A DNA stretch of 46,025 bases. Origin: JADKIH01 sp043747595. GTDB lineage: Bacteria > Bacteroidota > Bacteroidia > AKYH767-A > 2013-40CM-41-45. The notes beneath the pieces were generated by a model. The model saw nothing but the letters and a program-made list of their open reading frames with translations. It searched no databases and was not told where the DNA came from. The DNA is taken from contig JAYTOX010000091.1 in NCBI GenBank assembly GCA_043747595.1, forward strand, positions 1 through 46,025, given 5' to 3'. The translations under genes and the position numbers were made by a program. Of this stretch, positions 1 through 7,658 are shown in pieces (positions within the stretch are counted from its first letter, which is position 1; the number at the start of each line of letters is the position of its first letter).

Positions 1-736
1 ACTTTGTTGAAGCCCTTGATGAATCATTACAGAATTTATACTTTCCATATTGCTTAACACCACCAATTGTTCAATGCTAGCCATATCACGAATATTTCCA
101 TCTGCATTGGGATTTGAACCTCTCCATTGCTTAGCCGTTTTTCCAAACAAGGCCATGTTTAGTATATCTGCTTCATCGGCATACACAACATTTATTTTTT
201 CTTTTGAAAGAGTTTCAGGTATGAGAGTTTCTTTAATAGCATCTGTGTGGATTTTGTAATTTACTTTTGCTAAAGTTCGTTGGAGATTCCAGTTTAATTT
301 TAAGCGGTCGCTTTCATCTTCTTTGAGGCGCTGAAATTCTTTGATGAGGTAAAGCTTAAATTCAGGGCTAAGCCAACTGCCAAACTCAAATGCAATATCT
401 TTGTGGGCAAATGTACCACCTCCATATCTTCCTGCCTTAGAAATAATTCCAATAGCATTTGTAGCATCAATCCATTTTCTTGGAGTAAGGTTAAAACTAT
501 TTAATCCTGCTTGACTTTTAAAGGTTACGAATTCGTTACCTTTAAAATCGGGGATTGTACAGTTCTTCCCAAATACCAATGAATTCAAGCGTATTTCGAT
601 TACGCATCCAGCTATAAATCATACTATCTTCTCCGAAACCTTTTACCATGTCGGTTAAGGAAATATACTCCCCCTTGCCCTTTTCAAGAATGGCAATTTC
701 AATTCCTTTTACAATTATTTTTTTATTTTTAGCCAT
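1..736 (-). pseudogene. KilA-N domain protein, copy 1 (frameshifted, runs off the left edge)
   Basis: The first 64 residues (start ATG at 734-736) match the beginning of KilA-N proteins, with the typical 'YISLTDMVKGF' segment. The frame then stops at 542. Removing one G from the GGGG run at 550-553 restores a frame that continues to base 1 through the conserved segments 'GRYGGGTFAHKDIAFEF', 'WLSPEFKLYLIKEFQRL' and 'NVVYADEADILNMALFGK'. The lesion is therefore a single-base insertion in a homopolymer, either a true mutation or a sequencing error. KilA-N is a DNA-binding domain of phage and large DNA virus proteins, also common in bacterial orphan genes related to RhuM. A second copy lies directly upstream. 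The C-terminus lies outside the window. Confidence 0.8.
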
Positions 737-838
737 TGCCTTTTGAAGTTGTAGATAAATTTAATTTTCAGAAATAGGGAAACTCTTTTTTTGGGGTATG
801 ATTTGATTGGATTACAAAATACTATGCAGCTTAATTAT

Positions 839-1656
839 TTACCCTAATTTCTTCAGTTGCTTGTTGCCAATTAACGTTTTCATTTGTGTGATTGCAATTT
901 TATTCAGCTGTAACAATCGTTCACTTTGTTAAAGCCCTTGATGAATCATTACAGAATTTATACTTTCCATATTACTCAACACCACCAATTGTTCAATGCT
1001 AGCCATATCACGAATATTTCCTTCTGCATTGGGATTTGAAACTCTCCATTGCTTAGCCGTTTTTCCAAACAAGGCCATGTTTAACATATCTGCTTCATCG
1101 GCGTACACAACATTTATTTTTTCTTTTGAAAGCAAAATCGGGATCAGTTTTTCCTTGATGGCATCGGTTTGAATGTGATAATTTATTTTGGCTAAAGTTC
1201 ATTGAAGATTCCAGTTTAATTTTAAGCGGTCATTTTCATCTTCTTTAAGGCGCTGAAATTCTTTGATGAGGTAAATCTGAAATTCAGGGCTAAGCCACAT
1301 CGCAAAATGGAAAGCAATAACCTTGTGTGCATACGTCCCCCCGAATCGGCCGGCTTTTACAATTATTCCTTTTGAGTTTGTCCTTTCAATCCATTGGCCT
1401 GCCGACATGATAAATCTGTTAACCCCAGCGTCCATTTTAATTACACCGAATTCGGGGTAATTAAAACTAGCGTTATGGATTGACTCCCAAATTGAAAGAT
1501 CTCAAGAGTGTTTTTTGTTGTTATCCATTTTCCAATGAGCCCGCTTCCTTCATTGAAACTTTTCGTCATGTCGGTTAAGGAAATAAAGTCCGCATCTTCC
1601 AGACTTATAATGCCAATTTCAATTCCTTTTACATGTATGATTTTATTTTTAGTCAC
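839..1656 (-). pseudogene. KilA-N domain protein, copy 2 (multiple lesions)
   Basis: This is a paralogue of the copy at 1-736, offset by about 922 bp and alignable over nearly its whole length. It carries at least three lesions. There is a one-base frameshift around 1480-1500. A CGA-to-TGA change at 1199-1201 and a CAA-to-TAA change at 926-928 are both visible because copy 1 keeps the sense codon. After the last stop the frame continues with family-like sequence ('KIAITQMKTLIGNKQLKKLG') to a TAA at 839-841. The start is probably GTG at 1654-1656, where copy 1 has ATG followed by the same 'KNK.I.VKGIEI' sequence; no stop separates it from codons upstream to 1758. With two nonsense mutations plus a frameshift, sequencing error is an unlikely explanation. 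Confidence 0.82.
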
Positions 1657-2373
1657 CTTCTTTTTTATTTTCTGAAAATTAAAACCGTTAAACGTTGTTT
1701 TAATTTCAACGATTGGCAACTTGATTTGTATAAATTTCGTTTCTCTAAATTCACACACTCCCTCAGATCTTTCAGTTAGCGTTGCATAGAACTATGCAGC
1801 TCGATGGAATTAAATTTTGAATTTTACTAACAGCCTCAGACAATTGATAGCAGGCGAATTTATTTTTCGTTACAAAGAAAAATATTTGTTTACAGAATTA
1901 CCACCGCAATACACTCTTTCATACTTATGAAAGCCATCTTGAATGATGGAAATTACAATCAGTAAAAGTTTTTAGAATTTTGTTTGAAAAAATAAACGGG
2001 GCCGAATTAAAAACATTTTGAAAACATTAATCGAACATAGTTCAAACACAAACCGCTTGCACTATGAAATTATACCACTCACAGTTCATCCATTTTACGC
2101 CCGGATAAATTTATCTTTTTATAATTCTGTGCAAGAATAATTTATCAGCGAGTGCCGTACTGAAATTTTAACCAGGAGTAAATTTTTTTTGAGTGAACCT
2201 TTATGAGTGGATTTATTTTCGGCCACCAATGAGCGAATCGTTTTTTATTGGGGGAAGATTCAAATTGGGAGAGTGGTGGGTTGTGGGATTAGATTTTGTG
2301 TTATGGCATCGCTCAACGATTCCACCACGTGGGATTACAATGAATATTATGATATTAGTAGTGCTTTCTTTTT
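1657..2373. other. Intergenic stretch without a recognisable gene
   Basis: About 700 bp between the KilA-N remnant and the 3' end of the Fic gene. I see no protein with family features, no tRNA and no clear terminator. The 11-mer actatgcagct occurs at 1791-1801 and again at 821-831, upstream of the two KilA-N copies in equivalent positions, so it may mark the edges of the duplicated unit. A 72-codon open frame on the plus strand from 2193 has no family features and overlaps the 3' end of fic; I do not call it. Confidence 0.5.
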
Positions 2374-3699
2374 TTAGCTTCCTATATTCTTGTCGATTTC
2401 GGCGTAAATAAATGTACCAAGTTCTTCTACAATTTGTTTTTTTTCAATGTCACTTAAATCTTCATGATAAAGTTTACTGAAATTAAATTTTGCATTATCT
2501 GATTTTAATTCGTAGACATTTAAATGAAATTGAATTTCCATTTTACAGGTAAGAGTAAATGATTTTGTTGTTTTACGGAAATTAGCAAATTCAACTCTGT
2601 ATTGAATGTTATCTAGGACTTCCCCTCTTAACAAATTTTGAATTGCAACAATTTCGCTAGATAAATGCGTTGAACCTAAATAAGCTCCTCGCACTATAAA
2701 GCGTTCTGTTTTTGACTTAAATAAACTATCAAATTCAGATAGTTTTTCAGATAATTGTTGAAGTAAAGGAGTGATAGTTTCATTGAATAGCTTCAAAACG
2801 GATTCTTTAGTCTTTGTGATTTTAACAACTTCACCGGTTGAATTTAGTTTTTGTTTTAGTAGTTTTATCTTTTTGTCTAAATCGCCTAATTCATCAAGTT
2901 CCTCGCCTTTAGCAGCTTTAATAGAAATTTCTAAACTCCAAATAAGCTGCTCCGCAATATATTTTGTAAAACTTTCTATATCTCCTGAATCCGCTCTATT
3001 TAATGCTGCTAAATAGTTTCGCTTATCCGTAGTTTTAATTATTATTGGTGGCAAATTATTTTTAAACAAAACATAATTCATTAACAGCCTTGATATTCTT
3101 CCATTCCCATCATCAAAAGGATGTATTAGTACAAACTTATAGTGTAACATTGCGGCTAAAACGACTGGGCTTAATTCTTTCTTTTCTTCTTCATTTCTAA
3201 ACCATTCAATAAGTTCAGCCATTTTAATTGGGGTATCAATAGGGCTTGCATAATTAAAAATTTCACCATTCTGCAGACGAACTGAATTAGGATGTTCCTT
3301 ATAATCGCCTACCTTAATTAATCTCTTTGTTGTTTGTCCATCTGGGGTTATCGCTTCTTTCCAAAATGGTCTAACCAACAATATTTCGTTCAAGTATTTA
3401 ATATTTTGTTCGGTTAAAGGTCTTTCATTATCCTTTGCTAATTCTTCAATTAATTGAAATGCAACATCACTTCCTTTCATTTCTTCTAACTCACGCAAAC
3501 TATGGTCTCCTTTTGCATCATCAAAAATAAGCAGCAACTCTGTTTCGGAGTATGTAATTGTGTTTCCTTCAATATGATTAGTATTATAATTAAATTCAAG
3601 TCTAAATTTTTTATCAAGTCTTTTTTGATTTTCGGGAGTTAAAGGCTGAAGCGAGTTCAAATTCTTTTCTAATTCCCTTATTACATTTAATTCTGTCAT
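2374..3699 (-). CDS. Fic family protein (probable AMP-transferase, class II)
   Basis: 441 residues. Fic enzymes transfer AMP (sometimes another nucleotide or phosphate) from a cosubstrate to hydroxyl side chains of target proteins. The catalytic loop HPFDDGNGR lies at residues 193-201, with the base His193 and the phosphate-binding Asn199/Arg201 intact. An N-terminal segment 'TNHIEGN' (residues 40-46) fits the inhibitory (S/T)xxxE(G/N) motif, with Glu44 expected to obstruct the ATP site, so the enzyme is probably autoinhibited. A region at 240-441 with charged helical segments follows the Fic core and has no fold I recognise. The start is ATG at 3697-3699; a TAnnTTTG element lies upstream. 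The target cannot be read from the sequence, and no antitoxin gene is adjacent. Confidence 0.9.
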   Translation of the reverse strand: MTELNVIRELEKNLNSLQPLTPENQKRLDKKFRLEFNYNTNHIEGNTITYSETELLLIFDDAKGDHSLRELEEMKGSDVAFQLIEELAKDNERPLTEQNIKYLNEILLVRPFWKEAITPDGQTTKRLIKVGDYKEHPNSVRLQNGEIFNYASPIDTPIKMAELIEWFRNEEEKKELSPVVLAAMLHYKFVLIHPFDDGNGRISRLLMNYVLFKNNLPPIIIKTTDKRNYLAALNRADSGDIESFTKYIAEQLIWSLEISIKAAKGEELDELGDLDKKIKLLKQKLNSTGEVVKITKTKESVLKLFNETITPLLQQLSEKLSEFDSLFKSKTERFIVRGAYLGSTHLSSEIVAIQNLLRGEVLDNIQYRVEFANFRKTTKSFTLTCKMEIQFHLNVYELKSDNAKFNFSKLYHEDLSDIEKKQIVEELGTFIYAEIDKNIGS

Positions 3700-3733
3700 T
3701 TTTATTTACGATTAATAAATTTAAATAATGTTG

Positions 3734-3741
3734 CAAATATA
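3734..3741 (-). promoter_or_regulatory. Putative -7 element of the fic promoter
   Basis: On the minus strand the sequence reads TATATTTG, an exact match to the Bacteroidota -7 consensus TAnnTTTG, about 34 bp before the fic start codon. No TTTG-type -33 element stands at the usual distance, so only the -7 half is supported. Confidence 0.4.
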
Positions 3742-3790
3742 CTATTAGTTATGTTTGGGTCTTGGTATTACTGATTACGTTGCAGGTTAA

Positions 3791-3895
3791 TTAAGTGGCG
3801 GAATTCGAAGCTACAACTTTTCTTTGGCGGCTCAAACAATAATTTAAAAATTGACAAATCGAGCCGCCAAGCATTGCCCTTGCCATTTCACTTAA
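3791..3895. repeat. Nested inverted repeat between fic and the orphan gene
   Basis: Two nested pairs of arms are visible. The outer pair is TTAAGTG at 3791-3797 with CACTTAA at 3889-3895. The inner pair is TTGGCGGCTC at 3824-3833 with GAGCCGCCAA at 3861-3870, a perfect 10-bp stem around a 27-nt AT-rich loop. The GC-rich arms stand out from the surrounding AT-rich DNA. There is no T-run after the stem in either direction, so a simple intrinsic terminator is unlikely. It could be a folded recombination site, a small palindromic mobile element or an RNA structure. Confidence 0.55.
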
Positions 3896-3914
3896 CCCAA
3901 TCTTAGCGGAAGTA

Positions 3915-4499
3915 TTAATTAGATAGCTCCATGAATTTTTCTGTTATATATTGCCAATATTTTTCATGTGCATCCCTATCCCAATTACTATACATTATTC
4001 TAATCTTATTTATTCTAAAATAATCTGGATCACTAATACAACCCATTTTAAATTTGGTCGGATCTTCTGAATAATTTGCATTATCACCATCCTCATCAAA
4101 ATAATATGCAAATTTTGCTTGCTTGTCAGTAAAATATTTGGCTCCAATGAGTGGCAATACATCCTTGAAAATTACTAACTCAATCTCACGTGTATAAGCA
4201 ATTGTAAGCAGACTGTCGTCGTTTGAAAAAGAATTTTTATTGTCCGGGAATTTTGAGTACAATGGTTGAATATTCTTACATTCATTCAGATTAATTAAAT
4301 GATTTCGAATTGACTGGTTAATTTTCCAAAAAGTATCCGTTTCTGTTAGAACATTTTCAATGAAGTCGTTATAGTATTTAGTTTTTAACGTTTTATCTAG
4401 GTACATATTTTCGGTTGTTTTAATATTTCCGCCAACTAATATATTCACACCACCCATTCCCTTACCATTCTTCCAAATACTTTTATACATCAGTCCCAT
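3915..4499 (-). CDS. Hypothetical protein, 194 residues
   Basis: I do not recognise the family. The protein has no signal peptide and no membrane segment and looks soluble and acidic, with an Asp/Glu-rich stretch 'YYFDEDGDNANYSEDP' near residues 142-157 and several aromatic residues towards the C-terminus ('YSNWDRDAHEKYWQYI'). The start is taken as ATG at 4497-4499; a later ATG four codons on is equally possible. It sits alone between a heptad-repeat tract and a palindromic element, next to Fic and KilA-N genes, which suggests an accessory position. Its length and amino-acid composition are protein-like, so I think it is real. Confidence 0.6.
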   Translation of the reverse strand: MGLMYKSIWKNGKGMGGVNILVGGNIKTTENMYLDKTLKTKYYNDFIENVLTETDTFWKINQSIRNHLINLNECKNIQPLYSKFPDNKNSFSNDDSLLTIAYTREIELVIFKDVLPLIGAKYFTDKQAKFAYYFDEDGDNANYSEDPTKFKMGCISDPDYFRINKIRIMYSNWDRDAHEKYWQYITEKFMELSN

Positions 4500-4676
4500 T
4501 CATCGCCAGACAAATCCCCCATCGCTAATCCACAGCAACACACCCCAATCCAATAAATCATCCATGATTGTATTCCAATAAACCATTCCCCTATTTAAAA
4601 TTTTAACTGTGCTTGTGGGAGCGATTACAATACTACTGATTTAATTTTTAGGATGCAATTTTTTTACACGGAAATC

Positions 4677-5011
4677 GACGGTCGAAAATTGTAATTCGAT
4701 ATTCGTCGAAAATCGAAAATCGACGGTCGAGAGTCGAGAATCGTACTTTGAAAACTGACGGTCGAGAGTTGTAATTTGAGAATCGAAAATGGATGACCGA
4801 AAATTGTTATTCGATATCCGTCGAAAATCGAGAGTCGAAAATCGTAATTTGAAAACTGACGGTCGAGAGTTGTAATTTTAGAATCGAAAATGGATGATCG
4901 AAAATTGTAATTCGAGATTCGTCGAGTAATGTCGAGAATCGAAAATCGTATTTCGAAAATCATCGAAAATCGAAATTCGTAATTCGTCGAATCTCGAATC
5001 TCGACCATCAA
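4677..5011. repeat. Degenerate heptanucleotide tandem tract (G at every seventh base)
   Basis: The plus strand can be cut into about 45 words of 7 bp that nearly all begin with G, for example GAAAATC, GAGAATC, GTAATTC, GACGGTC and GAGAGTT. The phase is reset in a few places by an extra GTC or ATC triplet (4705-4707, 4820-4822 and again nearer 5000). A higher-order repeat of about 101 bp lies on top: the stretch starting at 4750 recurs from 4851 with few changes over the first 60 bp. The tract ends 3 bp from the dinB stop codon. A 115-codon open frame on the minus strand covers it but only mirrors the period. Confidence 0.85.
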
Positions 5012-5014
5012 ATT

Positions 5015-6151
5015 TCACAGTCCTATCGCCCGTCGAATCGACGTTTCGCCAAAACGTTTGCGCATTTTGTCCATGGCTTGGTATAACTTTATTAACTCTT
5101 CGCTGTCGTCGAACAAATTAATTTGATATCCTCCTCCTACTAAATAACTAAAACGTACGCCTACCAAACGTATCAACATGCGCCGGTCAAATAATTTATC
5201 GAATAACTCTTTGGCTCGCGCTATCAACAAATGATCGTTCGAGGTATAAGGTATGCGCGCCTGTACGGTGTGTGTGTCGAAATTGGAATAACGGATCTTT
5301 ACGCTTACGCATGCTGTTAATTTATCTTCTGTGCGCAACTGATACGCTAGCTTTTCTGTCATCGCTACAATAGTCGATTTCAAAAAATCGATGTCGATCG
5401 TGTCTTGATCAAATGTCTCTTCGCTCGATAACGACTTCCGCTCGTTGTATGGCTCTACCGGCGATGTATCTATGCCATTCGCTTTTTTCCAAATTGCAAT
5501 TCCGTTTTCGCCCAATACATTTTCCATTAACTCTACGGGCATCTTCTGCACGGCCTCTATTTTCTCTACGCCCATGGTACGCAATAAATGCGCGGTCTTC
5601 TCGCCTACCATCGGAATCTTTCGGACTGATAAGGGCGCAAGAAAATTTTTCTCCATACCGTAATCGATCTGCTGCTGCCCGTTCGGCTTGGCTTCGCCGG
5701 TGGCTACTTTCGAAACGGTTTTATTTTCCGACATGCCAAATGAAATCGGCAATCCTGTTTCATGCGTAATTTTCTTGCGTAACTCGGTAGCCCATTTATA
5801 ACAACCAAAAAAACGATCCATACCACTTAAGTCGATGTAAAATTCGTCGATCGACGATTTCTCATATACGGGCGCACTCTCGCGTATAATGTCGGTAACG
5901 GTATCGGAAAAATAACTGTACCTGTCGTAATCGCCGCGCACTACAAGCCCATCAGGACACAACTTACGCGCTAATTTCATAGGCATTCCGGCATGTACGC
6001 CATAAGCCCGCGCCTCGTAACTGCACGAAGCTACTACGCCGCGATCGCTCGTGCCGCCAATCATTACAGGCTTCCCTTTTAATTTCGGATGATCTAAACA
6101 CGAAACGGAAACGAAAAAAGAATCCAAATCCATGTGTACTATTGAACGCAT
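5015..6151 (-). CDS. dinB: DNA polymerase IV (Y-family translesion polymerase)
   Basis: 378 residues, full length for the family. It is an error-prone polymerase that copies damaged templates. The metal-binding carboxylates are in 'HMDLDSFF' (Asp8) and 'SSIDEFYIDL' (Asp102, Glu103), and Phe13 is the likely steric gate against ribonucleotides. 'SYEARAYGVHAGMP' (44-57) is the typical finger segment. A sliding-clamp-binding motif QINLF lies at 343-347, followed by a short tail rather than ending the protein. The start ATG is at 6149-6151. The gene is divergent from a LexA/CI-like repressor and the intergenic region holds a perfect palindrome, so induction by DNA damage is likely. Its 3' end abuts the heptad tract. 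Confidence 0.95.
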   Translation of the reverse strand: MRSIVHMDLDSFFVSVSCLDHPKLKGKPVMIGGTSDRGVVASCSYEARAYGVHAGMPMKLARKLCPDGLVVRGDYDRYSYFSDTVTDIIRESAPVYEKSSIDEFYIDLSGMDRFFGCYKWATELRKKITHETGLPISFGMSENKTVSKVATGEAKPNGQQQIDYGMEKNFLAPLSVRKIPMVGEKTAHLLRTMGVEKIEAVQKMPVELMENVLGENGIAIWKKANGIDTSPVEPYNERKSLSSEETFDQDTIDIDFLKSTIVAMTEKLAYQLRTEDKLTACVSVKIRYSNFDTHTVQARIPYTSNDHLLIARAKELFDKLFDRRMLIRLVGVRFSYLVGGGYQINLFDDSEELIKLYQAMDKMRKRFGETSIRRAIGL

Positions 6152-6195
6152 GTTAAAATCGACGTTAAGTAATTATTTTTTTATGACTGCCTTAC

Positions 6196-6233
6196 AATCA
6201 TGTTGCATGATTCCAATATAGTCTTTATATTTG
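6196..6233 (+). promoter_or_regulatory. Palindromic operator and promoter between dinB and the S24 repressor
   Basis: A perfect inverted repeat, AATCATG-TTG-CATGATT, occupies 6196-6212. Its central TTG (6203-6205) can serve as a -33 element, with the -7 element TATATTTG (TAnnTTTG) 20 bp downstream at 6226-6233. A repressor bound there would cover the promoter of the plus-strand gene. Towards dinB a weaker TTG-N19-TAATTACT arrangement can be drawn from the same palindrome. The layout fits an autoregulated SOS-type operator. Binding by the neighbouring repressor is inferred. Confidence 0.65.
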
Positions 6234-6304
6234 TCGGCGGCAACAAAAAAAAATGGTTGTTTGTAACTAATTATCTTACTCATCACTTTGCTAAATCTAT
6301 CGCC

Positions 6305-7108
6305 ATGATCTTTAACAACAACATCAAAATTTTACGTACACGTCGTCAGCGTACGCAAGATGTAATTGCGAACGAATTAAATGTTAGCCGATCTACTGTA
6401 AACAGCTATGAAAACGGCAGCATAAAAAACCCTACGCTCGATGCGTTAATGATGTTCTCGAAATATTTTAAAGTGTCGATTGACACGATGGTGAAAATTG
6501 ATATGTCGAAACTTTCTGAATTTCAACTGGCGGAATTGGAAAAAGGAAACGACGTATTTGTTACGGGCTCGCGACTGAGAGTGTTGGCCACTACGGTTGA
6601 TAGCCACAACAGAGAAAATATTGAGGTGGTGCCGCTGAAAGCAAAAGCCGGTTATAAAAATGGTTTTGCCGATCCGGAATTTATCAAGAAACTTCCTACA
6701 TTTCAACTGCCAATTCTTTTTAGCGATCGTAAATACCGTATGTTTCAAATTAGCGGCGACTCTATGCTGCCTATTCCCGACAAATCGTACGTGATTGCCG
6801 AATATTTAGAAAACTGGTACGACATAAAAAACGATGAAGCATACGTATTGCTTACTCAAGAGGAAGGAATTGTTTTTAAACTGGTAGAAAATAATCTTCG
6901 GAAGAAAAAATCGCTGATGCTGAAATCATTGAACACGCTCTTCAAACCATACGAGCTAAATGTAAGCGAAGTAAAAGAAGTATGGAAATTTTGCAATTAT
7001 ATGAGCACTGAAATTCCGGAAAGTAATTTTGCAAAAGAAGATTTGATCGACAAACTTTCTAAACTTGAAATGGAAGTGCAATCGATTCGTCAGGTTATTC
7101 AAAATTAA
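6305..7108 (+). CDS. LexA/CI-like repressor: HTH plus S24 self-cleaving peptidase domain
   Basis: 267 residues from the ATG at 6305. Residues 5-60 form an XRE-type helix-turn-helix ('TQDVIANELNVSRSTVNSYE'). The C-terminal half is a LexA/UmuD-type S24 peptidase with the nucleophile Ser153 in 'SGDSM', the general base Lys192 in 'GIVFK' and an Ala115-Gly116 bond in 'KAKAGY' at the expected cleavage site. All parts needed for RecA-stimulated self-cleavage are present. An in-frame ATG at 6200 exists, but the promoter element at 6226-6233 lies downstream of it, so I prefer 6305. The gene is divergent from dinB and probably represses both; a coiled C-terminal tail (244-267) may aid dimerisation. Confidence 0.88.
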   Translation: MIFNNNIKILRTRRQRTQDVIANELNVSRSTVNSYENGSIKNPTLDALMMFSKYFKVSIDTMVKIDMSKLSEFQLAELEKGNDVFVTGSRLRVLATTVDSHNRENIEVVPLKAKAGYKNGFADPEFIKKLPTFQLPILFSDRKYRMFQISGDSMLPIPDKSYVIAEYLENWYDIKNDEAYVLLTQEEGIVFKLVENNLRKKKSLMLKSLNTLFKPYELNVSEVKEVWKFCNYMSTEIPESNFAKEDLIDKLSKLEMEVQSIRQVIQN

Positions 7109-7142
7109 TAGTGAACTACTTTATTAAGAAACTTTACTAAAC

Positions 7143-7643
7143 ATGTACACTACACTAACAAATTTTCTTAGCGACTGGCAATACGAAAGCAAAACAACGC
7201 TCGACCTGTTTAAGAATTTAACTGAAGAATCGCTTACGAAAGTTGTTCATGAAGATGTTCGCACGCTTGGGTTTTTAAGCTGGCACATTATTCACACCTT
7301 GCAAGAAATGCCGGCGAAAATGGGCTTGACGGTTGCCATTAAAGAGCAAACAAATTTTTCGGGCGAAACGGTAAAGGAAATTTGCGACACGTACGAAAAA
7401 GGTGCGCAACTGCTTGCTGAAGCTATTAAAACACAATGGACGGATGCCGATCTTGACAAAGAGGATAATATGTATGGCGAATTGTGGAAGCGATCGGTTA
7501 CACTTTCTATTCTTGTAAAACATCAGGCACATCACCGTGCAGAAATGGTGGTGCTGATGCGCATCTTAGGACTAAAAATTATTGGAGCTTATGGTCCAAC
7601 GAAAGAAGACTGGGCCAAGTACGGAATGGCTACGATGCTGTAA
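7143..7643 (+). CDS. DinB/YfiT-superfamily four-helix metalloprotein
   Basis: 166 residues. The superfamily takes its name from Bacillus DinB and is unrelated to polymerase IV; members are four-helix bundles that bind a divalent metal through three histidines and often act as thiol-dependent transferases or hydrolases. Candidate ligands are His48 ('LSWHIIH'), His127 and His131 ('VKHQAHHRAEM'). The gene starts 34 bp after the S24 repressor and ends 15 bp before the MFS gene, so the three plus-strand genes may be cotranscribed. In some bacteria these genes are damage-inducible, which would fit the location. The substrate is unknown. Confidence 0.82.
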   Translation: MYTTLTNFLSDWQYESKTTLDLFKNLTEESLTKVVHEDVRTLGFLSWHIIHTLQEMPAKMGLTVAIKEQTNFSGETVKEICDTYEKGAQLLAEAIKTQWTDADLDKEDNMYGELWKRSVTLSILVKHQAHHRAEMVVLMRILGLKIIGAYGPTKEDWAKYGMATML

Positions 7644-7658
7644 GTGCATCCTTAAATT

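Noticed and set aside
2193..2411. 72-codon open frame on the plus strand
   Set aside because: Overlaps the 3' end of fic, has no family features, and its composition looks like translated intergenic DNA.
3791..3895. Integron attC site
   Set aside because: The inverted arms are suggestive, but I cannot place the conserved core boxes and no integrase is present.
4664..5011. Open frame of 115 codons on the minus strand across the heptad tract
   Set aside because: Its 7-residue pseudo-repeats (SNYNFRS-like) follow automatically from a 7-bp DNA period; it has no start context or family match and stops lie just outside.
4677..5011. CRISPR array
   Set aside because: There are no uniform repeats of 25-40 bp with unique spacers and no cas genes; the period is 7 bp.
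6200..6304. Earlier ATG for the S24 repressor
   Set aside because: The likely promoter -7 element (6226-6233) lies downstream of this ATG, and family members begin just before the helix-turn-helix.
7143..7643. A second DNA polymerase IV, because of the name DinB
   Set aside because: The protein is a small helical metalloprotein of the DinB/YfiT superfamily with no polymerase motifs.
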